Source: JAAUUJ01 sp964392245 (lineage in GTDB: Bacteria > Cyanobacteriota > Cyanobacteriia > Thermostichales > Thermostichaceae). From it: a stretch of DNA of 64,000 bases. The notes beneath the pieces were generated by a model. It was given only the letters and a program-made list of their open reading frames with translations, was not told where the DNA came from and did no database searches. Of the stretch, positions 54,099-63,538 are shown one piece after another; position 1 is the stretch's first letter, and every line of letters begins with the position of its first letter. Made by a program: the position numbers and the translations under genes. The stretch spans positions 1-64,000 of the forward strand of contig CAYMOX010000009.1 of NCBI GenBank assembly GCA_964392245.1. Reading direction: 5' to 3'.

Positions 54099-54817
54099 AC
54101 TCCGTCCTTTTGGCGTGTTGACTTGTAAATGGTTTGAAAATCCTGCGCGGTTGCAATGTACACATGCCCTTCCTGCAGGTAGGCCACTTCAGGAACCGGA
54201 TAGGGAGGCGATCCCTCGGGAGGCCGGGCCACCTGATTGGCAATTCGTAATTGGGTGGGCTGGAGCTGCAGGGCCATGATCAGTGCACCTGTATCTCCTT
54301 CCGAACCCGCATGGGCCATGCCCCGCAATTTACCCCACACCAGAATATCTCCCCAGGCAATCACCTCGGCCCCGGGGTTCACATCTCCCAACAGCATGAC
54401 TGAACCAGAGTGATGGATCTGGGCTCCCGAGCGCAGGGTGGTTTGAATGTAAAGAGGAGCCTCATTCTGCTGAACCGGACGGGGAATTGTCAAGAGGGGA
54501 TCCTGCGCCACTGAGTACCCGAGGCGAGCCGCAGCCACAGCCGTCGAGCGGTGTTGGGTATGAATCCGGTGCAGTTTGAGGTGATAGGTTTGAAGCAGGG
54601 TGGCGATCGCCTGGATGTGATGAGTCTCCAGTTCCTGTTTGGGACACCAGAGGGTCAGCGGGCTGGCCATTCCCCAGAAAGAACGCCGCATTTGCATCTG
54701 CAGCCGTAGCTCCTGAAACAGATCCTCCCAGGGCATGGGTTCAGCAGGCAAGTAGAGGTGGATCTCCCCCCCTTTGGCCCGCACCTGAATCTGTTCACTA
54801 GATGAGGAAACCGCCAT
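54095..54817 (-). CDS. minC: Septum site-determining protein MinC
   Basis: 240 residues. A diverged N-terminal FtsZ-inhibiting domain is followed by the C-terminal right-handed beta-helix domain (TLRSGAQIHHSGSVMLLGDV, NPGAEVIAWGDILVWGKLRG, MAHAGSEGDTGALIMALQLQ), which dimerises and binds MinD. First gene of minCDE, divergent from aroB. Confidence 0.93.
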   Translation of the reverse strand: MAVSSSSEQIQVRAKGGEIHLYLPAEPMPWEDLFQELRLQMQMRRSFWGMASPLTLWCPKQELETHHIQAIATLLQTYHLKLHRIHTQHRSTAVAAARLGYSVAQDPLLTIPRPVQQNEAPLYIQTTLRSGAQIHHSGSVMLLGDVNPGAEVIAWGDILVWGKLRGMAHAGSEGDTGALIMALQLQPTQLRIANQVARPPEGSPPYPVPEVAYLQEGHVYIATAQDFQTIYKSTRQKDGV

Positions 54818-54951
54818 AACGTCTTGAGGTATTCGGGGTTAAAGCCCCAGTTAAGTCATGATTGTGATCAAGTATGACCCAAGCCAAGGACGCTGGCTTC
54901 CCTCAGAAACAGATATGCCAAACTAAAGGTCCCTTACGCTTTCCCCTCCCT

Positions 54952-56061
54952 ATGGCATTGACGGTAATTCCGGTCAAACTTCCCACCTACAGCTACGACA
55001 TCATCATTGCCCCCGCCAGTCTGCCACAACTAGGGGACCACATGGCGGCCCGCAACCTGGAGGGAAGGGTCCTGGTGGTCAGTCATGAATCGATCTTTCA
55101 GCACTATGGCCAGCAGGTGCTCTCCGGTCTCGAGGCTGGGGGCTTGCTCCCTTCCATCTGTCTCCTGCCGGAGGGGGAACCCCATAAAACCTTAGGATCG
55201 GTCTCCTGCATTTACGATGCCGCTCTGGAGGCTGGACTGGAGCGCTCCTCCACGATGCTGGCGTTGGGAGGCGGTGTGGTGGGAGATATGACCGGATTTG
55301 CGGCGGCCACCTGGCTGCGGGGGATCAACTTTGTGCAGGTGCCCACCTCCCTCCTGGCTATGGTGGATGCGTCCATCGGGGGCAAAACCGGCGTTAACCA
55401 TCCCCAGGGGAAAAACCTGATCGGGGCCTTTCACCAGCCGCGCCTGGTCTGGATCGATCCCAGCGTACTCCGCACCTTACCGGAGCGGGAATGGCGGGCA
55501 GCCCTGGCGGAAGTGATCAAATACGGGGTGATCCAGGCGCCCGATGTCTTCGAATTTTTAGAAGGCCTTCCCCAATTGCAGCACTGTCAGGATCTGCCCG
55601 CCTCCGATCTCCACCATTTGCTGGTGCGGGCCGCCGAATGCAAGGCCTGGGTGGTGCAGCAGGATGAACGGGAAAAGGGAATCCGGGCCATCCTCAACTA
55701 TGGCCATACCCTGGGTCATGCCCTGGAGAGTGCAACTCAGTATCGTCGCTATCTGCACGGGGAAGCAGTAGCGGTGGGGATGGTGGGGGCCGCGGCCCTG
55801 GCGGAGGATCTGGGCTGGTGGAGTGGAGCTGAGAGTGAGAGACAGAGGATGTTGATCCAGCGCAGTGGCTTACCGATCCATTGGCCCTCAGGGCTGGACT
55901 GGGAAGCTGTTCAACTCTCTCTGCAGGCGGATAAAAAAGTAAAAGCAGGCCGGATCCGCTTCATTCTGCCCCGTTGCATCGGTCAGGTGGAGATCACCGA
56001 TCAGGTGAGTGAGGCTCAGATCCAGCGGGTGCTGACGCGGATGACCGCTGAGGGCCATTAG
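54952..56061 (+). CDS. aroB: 3-Dehydroquinate synthase
   Basis: Second step of the shikimate pathway, NAD+- and metal-dependent. From ATG 54952 the product has 369 residues, the normal family length. The frame is open back to an ATG at 54874, but that stretch is atypical. Motifs: LPEGEPHKTL, LGGGVVGDMTGFAAATWLRG, QVPTSLLAMVDASIGGKTGV, NHPQGKNLIGAFHQP, and metal ligands in AEVIKYG, LNYGHTLGHALE and LHGEAVAVGM. Confidence 0.95.
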   Translation: MALTVIPVKLPTYSYDIIIAPASLPQLGDHMAARNLEGRVLVVSHESIFQHYGQQVLSGLEAGGLLPSICLLPEGEPHKTLGSVSCIYDAALEAGLERSSTMLALGGGVVGDMTGFAAATWLRGINFVQVPTSLLAMVDASIGGKTGVNHPQGKNLIGAFHQPRLVWIDPSVLRTLPEREWRAALAEVIKYGVIQAPDVFEFLEGLPQLQHCQDLPASDLHHLLVRAAECKAWVVQQDEREKGIRAILNYGHTLGHALESATQYRRYLHGEAVAVGMVGAAALAEDLGWWSGAESERQRMLIQRSGLPIHWPSGLDWEAVQLSLQADKKVKAGRIRFILPRCIGQVEITDQVSEAQIQRVLTRMTAEGH

Positions 56062-56480
56062 TGGATATAGCGATCCAGGGCCCGTTTCAGTTCCTCTAGT
56101 TCCACCTCAATGCTTCCTGTTTCTGCAGCATGAATAATGCACTCAGAAATATGTTCATCTAGAATCAGGCGGGCCACCCGATCTAGAGCTCCCCGCACCG
56201 CCGCAATCTGAAGCAGCACATCCGGACAGGGTTGATCCTGCTCGATCATGGTGCGAATCCCGTTAACATGGCCCTGAATCCGAGCCAAACGATTGAGAAT
56301 TTTGCGCTGGGAGGCGGGGTTATGAACGTGGGGATGGGCTTTCCCGGAAGGGTGAGGCGAGGTGAGAGCCAGATCCAGATCCTCCTGCAGGACGGCATCC
56401 TCCTCAGCTGAGAGTGGCACCATCTCAGGATCTGTAGAGGTTTCATGAGCATGGGGGTGGGGATGGGAAGGGTTTGGCAT
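56058..56480 (-). CDS. CsoR/RcnR-family metal-sensing repressor, InrS-like
   Basis: 140-residue DUF156 four-helix DNA-binding repressor. The core runs ILNRLARIQGHVNGIRTMIE ... LLQIAAVRGALDRVARLILD. Potential metal ligands are His53, Cys85, His110 and Cys114. Their spacing equals that of His21/Cys53/His78/Cys82 in the Synechocystis nickel sensor InrS, so nickel sensing is more likely than copper. A His/Pro-rich N-terminal tail (SHPHPHAH, AHPHVH) may add metal capture. No efflux gene lies beside it in this window. Its 3' end overlaps aroB's by four bases (convergent). Confidence 0.85.
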   Translation of the reverse strand: MPNPSHPHPHAHETSTDPEMVPLSAEEDAVLQEDLDLALTSPHPSGKAHPHVHNPASQRKILNRLARIQGHVNGIRTMIEQDQPCPDVLLQIAAVRGALDRVARLILDEHISECIIHAAETGSIEVELEELKRALDRYIH

Positions 56481-56609
56481 GGCCTCCGGGGCGCTGATTT
56501 GGTTGCATCTTAACCCAGGCTGCCCTTCGCGGAGTCAAGCGGATCGGAAAGGGTTGGCTTACAATGGAGACCATACTGTGAAAATTTGTAAATAACCTGA
56601 TCAGCCGCT

Positions 56610-57581
56610 ATGACCTCAGTTCTTGCCCCCTTTAGTCCAGTGGAAGCGGATCTGGAGCAGCTGCGCCAGAATTTAACCAAGCTTGTCGGGGCGCAGCATC
56701 CCATCCTGGCAACTGCGGCAGAGCATTTGTTTACGGCAGGTGGTAAACGGGTTCGTCCTGCTCTGGTGCTGTTGGTAGCCCGAGCCACCATGCCCACAGG
56801 AGGACTGACGGAGCGACATCGCCGTCTGGCGGAGATCACCGAGATGATCCACACGGCCAGCCTGGTGCATGACGATGTGATTGATCGGGCCGAAGTCCGA
56901 CGGGGAGTCCCCACGGTCAATGCTGATTTTGGCAACCGTGTGGCGGTGCTAGCCGGGGATTTTCTCTTTGCTCAGTCGTCCTGGTACCTGGCGAATCTGG
57001 ACAATCTGGAGGTGGTGAAGCTCCTCTCTCAGGTGATCAAGGATTTTGCCGAGGGAGAACTGCTCCAGAGCATGTCCCATTTTGATACGTCGTTATCCAT
57101 CGAACAGTACATCCACAAAAGCTATTACAAGACGGCCTCCCTAATGGCCAACAGCGCCAAAGCTGCCGCCGTGTTGAGTGAAGCGCCCACTGATGTGAGC
57201 ATGGCCATGTTCACCTACGGTCGCTCATTGGGAATTTCTTTCCAGATCATTGATGATCTGCTCGACTTCACAGGCTCAGTGGAGGCCCTGGGCAAGCCGA
57301 TTGGCTCCGATCTATCCCAGGGGAATTTAACTGCTCCGGTCCTGTTTGCCATGGAAGAAAATCCTCACCTCCACACTTTGATCGAGAGCAGCTGGGAGTA
57401 TCCTGGCGTATTGGAAGAGGCGGTGAGTCTGGTGCAAGCCAGCGGGGGGCTGGAGCGATCGCGGGAGATGGCACGAGACTATGCCCAGACAGCGGCGGCG
57501 GCCCTGGACATTCTGGCCCCTTCCCCATCTCGGGAAGCCCTCTTGCATTTAACCGATTACATGCTGAAACGGATCAACTAA
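56610..57581 (+). CDS. sds: Long-chain all-trans polyprenyl (solanesyl-type) diphosphate synthase
   Basis: 323 residues. Condenses IPP units to make the plastoquinone side chain. The first Asp-rich motif is LVHDDVIDRAEVRRG, the second is FQIIDDLLDFTG, and GGKRVRPALVLLVAR is also typical. The residues before the first motif are small (ASLVH), which allows long-chain products. Chain length (solanesyl, C45) is inferred from the cyanobacterial setting. Confidence 0.92.
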   Translation: MTSVLAPFSPVEADLEQLRQNLTKLVGAQHPILATAAEHLFTAGGKRVRPALVLLVARATMPTGGLTERHRRLAEITEMIHTASLVHDDVIDRAEVRRGVPTVNADFGNRVAVLAGDFLFAQSSWYLANLDNLEVVKLLSQVIKDFAEGELLQSMSHFDTSLSIEQYIHKSYYKTASLMANSAKAAAVLSEAPTDVSMAMFTYGRSLGISFQIIDDLLDFTGSVEALGKPIGSDLSQGNLTAPVLFAMEENPHLHTLIESSWEYPGVLEEAVSLVQASGGLERSREMARDYAQTAAAALDILAPSPSREALLHLTDYMLKRIN

Positions 57582-57663
57582 ACCTCTGCCCAGAACCGGG
57601 TTGAGTCGCCTTCAAGTCGCAGCTTATGATGAGGAGCGCATCCCCTGAACATGGCTGGGGGAC

Positions 57664-59436
57664 ATGAGCTTTATCCAGGATCCCTCCGCTATGACCAATG
57701 ATCAGGCGTCGCCCCTGCCTTCTGATGCCCCATCCCCCAACCCTGGGATGCCTGTGCCAGCTCAAGGCCAGGCTAGGACCATCGATCCATTCTTGATCGT
57801 GGGGGTCCTGGGCATCTGGCTGATTGCGCTGGTGATGCGGCTATGGCAGCTGGATCAGTTCGATGCTCCCGTCTTTGATGAAGTTTACTTTCCTGAATTT
57901 GCCCAAAATTATCTGGATGACAAGTCTTTCTATGATGTTCATCCGCCGCTGGGCAAGTATCTGATCGCGGTGGCCATTCTCCTATTTGGGCGCAATGAAT
58001 TGGGCTTCCGGATCATGCCCGCCCTCTTCGGATCCCTGATCCCGGTCCTGGTGGCGGGGGTGGCCTACCGCCTGTCTTATCAGCGCACCTTTGCTCTGCT
58101 GGCGGGAGCCCTAATGCTGACGGATGGGCTATTCCTGGTGGAGTCGCGCTACGGCCTCATGAATGTCTTTCTGGTGGTGTTTGGCTTTGCGGCTCAGATT
58201 TTTTTGCTGGTGGGCCTAGAGCGGCGGGGGATGCACCGAGCCGGGTTCTTTATGCTTTCAGGCCTGATGCTGGGGGCCGCAGTGGCGGTGAAGTGGAATG
58301 GCCTCTGGTTTGCCTTCATGTTTGGGGGACTGGGCCTGTTGATCTGGATCCTGGCGGCCCAGGCAAGGAACTTACTCTTGCTCGGTTTAGGCATGCTGAT
58401 GGCAGGCGGGCTGGGATGGTTCGCAGAGGGTGAGGCAGCCCCCACAGCCCTGCAGATCTTGCAGCCATTTGCCCATCCCCTCTGGTTTGGCATGGCGCTG
58501 GTGCTCTTGACCCTGGCAGCCGGGGTCTGGCGCTTTCCCCAACACTTTCGTCAGCATCTTGCCAAAATGGGGATCCTGGCTGAGATTGCCCAGTTGCGCT
58601 GGTGGCATTATCTGATCTGCTACATCCTGCCCATCTTTTTGATTTATTTTCTGCAGTGGATCCCGCATCTGATCCAGAATCCTCAGGATGGCATTGTGCT
58701 GAAACCTGGTCTCAGCAGCATTCCTGATGCCTGGCAATCCTTTGTCAAGATCAATCAGTCCCTCTGGGGGGGGCAAAACGCAGGCAATTTGATCGTGACC
58801 GATGACACCCCCGTTCACCCCTACTGCTCCAGCAGTTTGCGGGCGCTTACCACCTGGTTCCCCCACTGGGTGTTTCTGCGAACGCAGCGATTGTGGAATG
58901 CAGGCGCATGGTCCTGGCCCGTGTTGGCCCGCCCGATTGGCTACTACTTTGCCGATAATGACGGTCAATGGTCGGTGGTCCATGCCATTGGCAATCCGGT
59001 GCTCTGGTGGTTATCTACGGGCGCGATCCTTTATTTAACCGCGAGCTGTACCCGTCGTTTTGATGGGGTGGCAGCCTTTATTCTGATGGGCTATGCCAGT
59101 AACTACCTGCCCTGGTTTATCGTCAGTCGCTGTGTGTTTCTATACCACTACATGAGTGCTCTGGCCTTCAGTATCATGGCCTTAGCCTGGGTTTTGGTGC
59201 AGTTACTTCGATCCGACCGTCCCCCCTGGCAATTCCTGGGCATGAGCATGGTTGCAGGTGTGCTCCTCTGTCAGTTGCTTTTTCTGCCGATCTGGTTTGG
59301 ATTTCCCCTCTCCTCCAGCCAGTTTTACCAGCGGATGTGGTTTCGCGGCTCACCTGTGCCCCTCTGTTTGAGTGAAGCCAGCTGCGCCACAACTCCGGTG
59401 CGCATTCCAGCCATTCCGGGCTTTAATTGGATCTAA
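57664..59436 (+). CDS. PMT/ArnT-type membrane glycosyltransferase (phospholipid carrier-dependent)
   Basis: 590-residue integral membrane enzyme with about a dozen helices. The catalytic loop FDAPVFDEVYFPEFAQNYLD carries the DE pair of PMT-family mannosyltransferases. DVHPPLGKYLIAVAI and LFLVESRYGLMNVF are also conserved, and the C-terminal DUF4346/PMT-4TMC-like part contains SRCVFLYHYMSALAF. It transfers sugar from a polyprenyl-phosphate donor to protein or lipid on the periplasmic side. ATG 57664 sits behind GGGGG. An ATG nine codons later is possible. Confidence 0.85.
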   Translation: MSFIQDPSAMTNDQASPLPSDAPSPNPGMPVPAQGQARTIDPFLIVGVLGIWLIALVMRLWQLDQFDAPVFDEVYFPEFAQNYLDDKSFYDVHPPLGKYLIAVAILLFGRNELGFRIMPALFGSLIPVLVAGVAYRLSYQRTFALLAGALMLTDGLFLVESRYGLMNVFLVVFGFAAQIFLLVGLERRGMHRAGFFMLSGLMLGAAVAVKWNGLWFAFMFGGLGLLIWILAAQARNLLLLGLGMLMAGGLGWFAEGEAAPTALQILQPFAHPLWFGMALVLLTLAAGVWRFPQHFRQHLAKMGILAEIAQLRWWHYLICYILPIFLIYFLQWIPHLIQNPQDGIVLKPGLSSIPDAWQSFVKINQSLWGGQNAGNLIVTDDTPVHPYCSSSLRALTTWFPHWVFLRTQRLWNAGAWSWPVLARPIGYYFADNDGQWSVVHAIGNPVLWWLSTGAILYLTASCTRRFDGVAAFILMGYASNYLPWFIVSRCVFLYHYMSALAFSIMALAWVLVQLLRSDRPPWQFLGMSMVAGVLLCQLLFLPIWFGFPLSSSQFYQRMWFRGSPVPLCLSEASCATTPVRIPAIPGFNWI

Positions 59437-59533
59437 GGCTTTGGGCCAAGCTGGGAAGTGCCAATTTCCGCAGGCGCTTCTGAGGAACATGGTAAGATCT
59501 CAGCTGTTCTGGCACTTGGAACAGCATCACGCT

Positions 59534-60607
59534 ATGGGTAGAGTGATTTCCAATTCAACTTCCCTGCCCCCCTACTCCAGTAATGGGCAACCCCAGAGAG
59601 TGCCAGTGGGGGTGATCGGGGTAGGGAATATGGGTCAGCATCATACCCGCGTCTTTAGCCGCATGAAAGATGTGGAGGTGGTGGGGGTCGCGGATATTAA
59701 TGTGGAGCGAGGTCTGGATGTTGCCAGTCGCTACCGCGTGCATTTTTACGAGGACTACCGCGATCTGCTCCCCCATGTGGCAGCCGTAGCGATTGCAGTG
59801 CCGACCGTTCTGCATCACGATGTGGGGATCCACTGCCTGGAGGCGGGGGTGCATGTCCTGCTGGAAAAACCGATCGCGGCCAACATTGCCGAAGCCGAGT
59901 CTCTGGTGAATCGAGCCGCCGATTGTGGTTGTCTGCTGCAGGTGGGTCATATTGAACGGTTTAATCCGGCCTTCCAACAATTAACCCGTGTGTTGCAAAG
60001 CGAAGAAACCATTGCCATCGAAGCCCATCGCCTCTCCCCCTATTCCAATCGAGCCAGCGATGTTTCGGTTGTCTTCGATCTGATGATCCATGACATTGAT
60101 CTGCTGCTGGAACTGATTCCTTCCCAGGTGATCAAGTTATCCGCTAGCGGGAACCGCGCCTCGAAATTGGGCTACTTAGATTATGTGACGGCCACCTTTA
60201 GTTTTTCCAATGGCATGATTGCCTCGTTAACCGCCAGTAAAGTCACTCACCGCAAGATCCGACGCATCTCAGCCCATTGTCGCAATGCACTGGTGGAAGC
60301 GGACTTCCTCAATAACGATATTTCCATCTATCGGCAAAACGCGGTCAGTACCTTGAATGATTACAGCCAAGGTCTTTATCAGCGGGACTGTTTAATTGAG
60401 AAAGTCCATACCGACAATATTGATAAGCTGCATGCCGAACTGGAGCATTTCATCAACTGTGTGCGAGGGGGCAATCAGCCCTCTGTCGGGGGAGAACAGG
60501 CGCTCAAAGCCCTGAAACTGGCCTCCGAAATTGAACGGATCGCTCTGGATGGCTGTTCCTGGAGTGAGTCGAAGGGGCTGCTCCCTGCCCGAGAAATCCT
60601 CACCTGA
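59534..60607 (+). CDS. Gfo/Idh/MocA-family oxidoreductase
   Basis: 357 residues from ATG 59534; the longer frame from 59372 would overlap the upstream gene. NAD(P)-binding VPVGVIGVGNMGQHHTRVFS, EKPIAANIAEAESLV (the EKP catalytic Lys), GHIERFNPAF, and the C-terminal domain with DLMIHDIDLLLELI. It probably acts on a nucleotide sugar or inositol-like substrate; the specific reaction cannot be told. It may share a transcript with the glycosyltransferase. Confidence 0.9.
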   Translation: MGRVISNSTSLPPYSSNGQPQRVPVGVIGVGNMGQHHTRVFSRMKDVEVVGVADINVERGLDVASRYRVHFYEDYRDLLPHVAAVAIAVPTVLHHDVGIHCLEAGVHVLLEKPIAANIAEAESLVNRAADCGCLLQVGHIERFNPAFQQLTRVLQSEETIAIEAHRLSPYSNRASDVSVVFDLMIHDIDLLLELIPSQVIKLSASGNRASKLGYLDYVTATFSFSNGMIASLTASKVTHRKIRRISAHCRNALVEADFLNNDISIYRQNAVSTLNDYSQGLYQRDCLIEKVHTDNIDKLHAELEHFINCVRGGNQPSVGGEQALKALKLASEIERIALDGCSWSESKGLLPAREILT

Positions 60608-60639
60608 TCTTTTGTCCAGAGTCCCTCCTTCAAATCCTG

Positions 60640-62754
60640 ATGAGTGGCTCAGTTCTTCGTGTCGTTTATTTTCATCGACTTTCCTCTGGCCTGAATTATT
60701 CACACTTTGGAAATACTTTTCAACTTCTCTTCCTTCTTCACCGCTTTCAAGAGATATCTGTGGTTGTTACCTCTAATCCTTCCCAACCCCTGCTTGAGGA
60801 TGCTTCTCTCCCTGCAGCCTCTCCTCAGTCTCCCTATTCCACGACTGTAGAACACCCGCTGGATCCCCTGACAGCAGCAGAGATCACCGCCGCCGTGGAG
60901 ATTGTTCGCACCCAGCAACAGCTGGACACCACTTGGAGATATGCTCTGGTGCAGCTTCAGGAACCCCCCAAGGAGGTTGTCTGGGCCTTCCAACCGGGTC
61001 AGATCATGGCCCGACGGGTGTTCATGGTGCTCTACCATCGCCCTCAGAATCAGACCTTTGAAGCCATCATTGATCTCAATCGCTCTGCGGTGACCTCCTG
61101 GACCTGCATCCCAGAGGTTCAGCCTGTGCTCATGTTTGACGAAATCCGGGAGTGTGATGCTCTGCTGCTACACCATCCTGAATTTTTAGCAGCCCTGGCC
61201 CGGCGGGGGATCAGCAATCCCAGTCTGGTGATGCTCGACTACTGGACCGTTGGCAACTATGGGATCCCTGAAGAGAAGGGACGACGCCTGGTGCGCTGTT
61301 TCTGCTTTCTGCGCTCCCAACCTGGAGAAAACGGCTATGCCCGCCCGATCGAAGGCTTGATTCCACTCCTGGATCTGCAAACCATGCAGGTGGTTGCCCT
61401 TCAGGATCAGGACCCTGTGCCCTTTCCCCCCCAACCGGGAAATTATGATCGGGACTCCATTGCATCTTTTCGTCAGGATTTGCAGCCAATTGCCATCACC
61501 CAACCTCAAGGCCCCAGCTTCAGCATCAGGGGTCATCAGGTGGAGTGGCAGAACTGGCAGTTTCGCCTCAGCTTTAATGCGCGTGAAGGATTGGTGCTGC
61601 ACCGGATTGGATACCGGGATCAGGGCCATCTGCGCCCGATCCTCTACCGGGCCTCGATTGCCGAGATGGTGGTGCCCTACGGCGATCCCCGATCCCCTCA
61701 TTTTCGCAAGAATGCCTTTGACATTGGCGAGTATGCCATCGGCTCGGAAGCCAACTCGCTGGTCCTGGGCTGTGACTGTCTGGGGGAGATCCATTATTTT
61801 GATGCGGTCATGGCCGATAACCAGGGTCAACCCTACACGTTACCCCACGCCATTTGCATGCACGAGGAGGATTTTGGGGTTCTCTGGAAACACACCGACT
61901 GGCGCTCGGATCGGGCTGAAGTGCGGCGCTCACGGCGACTGGTGGTCTCTTTCTTTGCCAATATCAGCAACTACGACTATGGCTTCTACTGGTACTTCTA
62001 TCAGGACGGCACGTTAGAGTTTGAAGCCAAGCTGACGGGGATTTTAAGTGTCTCAGCCGTGCATCCCCAGGATCCCTGTCCTTTCGGCTCGCTGGTGGCC
62101 CCCCAGGTGTATGCGCCCGTGCACCAGCATTTTTTCAATGCCCGCCTGGATATGGAGGTGGATGGATCTGAAAATTCCATTTACGAGGTGCATAGCGAAG
62201 CTGAACCCTGGGGACCACATAACCCTTATGGCAATGCCTTTACCGCCCGAGCCACCCTACTCACCCGCGAGAGTGAAGCCCAACAGCAGGTGGATCCGCT
62301 GGCGGATCGCTACTGGACGATCGTGAATCCCAATCGGCTGAATGCGCTCGGATCACCTGTGGCCTATAAACTCATGCCCGGTGAGAATACCCTGCCCCTG
62401 GCCCAGCCCCAATCCAGCATCATGCAGCGAGCCGGATTTCTAAAACACCATCTCTGGGTCACTCCTTACGATCCCCAGGAAAACTTCCCCGCTGGTGACT
62501 ACCCCAATCAGCATCCTGGCGGTGCGGGCCTACCCACCTGGACTCAGGCGGATCGCTCCCTGGTCAACACCGATCTGGTGGTCTGGTACACCTTTGGCAC
62601 CACCCATATTCCTCGCCCTGAGGATTGGCCAGTGATGCCCGTGGCCTACATTGGGTTCAGTCTCAAACCTTTGGGCTTTTTTGATCAGAATCCCGCCCTG
62701 GATGTCCCCCCATCTCCAGCTAAATCTGATTGCTGTTCTCACCGTGAGTCTTGA
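60640..62754 (+). CDS. Copper amine oxidase (primary-amine oxidase)
   Basis: Oxidises primary amines to aldehydes with H2O2 and NH3, using copper and topaquinone made from a Tyr. 704 residues. N2/N3 domains are followed by the catalytic beta-sandwich: the proton-relay/base region YFDAVMADNQGQPYTLPHAI, the TPQ motif ISNYDYGFYW (NYD), Cu ligands in APVHQHFFN (HxH), and a distal His in TTHIPRPEDWPVMPV. The first ~40 residues look non-coding; GTG at 60760 after AAGAGA is a credible alternative start. No signal peptide. The true substrate is unknown. Confidence 0.9.
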   Translation: MSGSVLRVVYFHRLSSGLNYSHFGNTFQLLFLLHRFQEISVVVTSNPSQPLLEDASLPAASPQSPYSTTVEHPLDPLTAAEITAAVEIVRTQQQLDTTWRYALVQLQEPPKEVVWAFQPGQIMARRVFMVLYHRPQNQTFEAIIDLNRSAVTSWTCIPEVQPVLMFDEIRECDALLLHHPEFLAALARRGISNPSLVMLDYWTVGNYGIPEEKGRRLVRCFCFLRSQPGENGYARPIEGLIPLLDLQTMQVVALQDQDPVPFPPQPGNYDRDSIASFRQDLQPIAITQPQGPSFSIRGHQVEWQNWQFRLSFNAREGLVLHRIGYRDQGHLRPILYRASIAEMVVPYGDPRSPHFRKNAFDIGEYAIGSEANSLVLGCDCLGEIHYFDAVMADNQGQPYTLPHAICMHEEDFGVLWKHTDWRSDRAEVRRSRRLVVSFFANISNYDYGFYWYFYQDGTLEFEAKLTGILSVSAVHPQDPCPFGSLVAPQVYAPVHQHFFNARLDMEVDGSENSIYEVHSEAEPWGPHNPYGNAFTARATLLTRESEAQQQVDPLADRYWTIVNPNRLNALGSPVAYKLMPGENTLPLAQPQSSIMQRAGFLKHHLWVTPYDPQENFPAGDYPNQHPGGAGLPTWTQADRSLVNTDLVVWYTFGTTHIPRPEDWPVMPVAYIGFSLKPLGFFDQNPALDVPPSPAKSDCCSHRES

Positions 62755-62800
62755 TTTAAAATAGGTAAAAATCCCAACGATATGATCTTTCCTCCTAGTT

Positions 62801-63292
62801 GTGCTGAACCTCTCGATTCGTCCAGCCAGATCTGATGATCAACTCCGCCTACAAGAGATCCGAGAGGCTGCATTTGCACCTGTTTTTGCCTCTTTTCGCG
62901 CAATTCTTGGGGATGAAATTTATGAGTTAGCGCAAGCTCATGAAGATTCTGGACAGGGGCCTTTGTTAACCTCAATGCTTGCTCCTGAGTCTGAATGGGA
63001 AGTGTATGCTGCAGAGCTTGCCGGAGAAGTAATCGGCTTTATTTCGTTACACATGAATATCGATACAAAAGTGGGAGAGATCGGACTCAATGCTGTCCAC
63101 CCCGATCACGCAGGGCAGGGGATTGGTACCGCGATGTACAAGTTTGCAATTACACGCATGCAAGAAGCAGGAATGCAAGTAGCAACGGTGGCAACAGGTG
63201 GAGATCCAAGCCATATGCCAGCTCGCCGAGCCTATAGAAAGGCAGGTTTTGATGTGGAAATTACCAGTGTATGGATGTGCCGCAGACTTTGA
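62801..63292 (+). CDS. GNAT-family N-acetyltransferase
   Basis: 163 residues from GTG 62801. The GNAT core: LSIRPARSDDQLRLQEI at the start, VIGFISLHMN, EIGLNAVHPDHAGQGIGTAM (motif A acetyl-CoA pyrophosphate loop, variant of RGxGxG), and RRAYRKAGFDVE (motif B). A small-molecule or protein acetyltransferase; the acceptor is unknown. Noticeably more AT-rich than the amine-oxidase gene upstream. Confidence 0.88.
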   Translation: MLNLSIRPARSDDQLRLQEIREAAFAPVFASFRAILGDEIYELAQAHEDSGQGPLLTSMLAPESEWEVYAAELAGEVIGFISLHMNIDTKVGEIGLNAVHPDHAGQGIGTAMYKFAITRMQEAGMQVATVATGGDPSHMPARRAYRKAGFDVEITSVWMCRRL

Positions 63293-63538
63293 TCCTGAAC
63301 CATCCAGTCAGACTTTAGTATCCGGGGGTGTCTCGCTACATAGACTGGAAAGAAGAAATTTTGGATCGGGGAAGGTCACGAGTTTGAATGATAGGAACCA
63401 AGCCCACATGGTGAATGCAGCCAAGGACCTTGCGGCAACTTTTTGAGCAGGAGAGCGAGGAATCAGCATAGCCGCTGGGCAACCCTCCCTTACAATGAAG
63501 CCAATGAAATGATCTGATTGCTGACGGGGCTGTCAACC

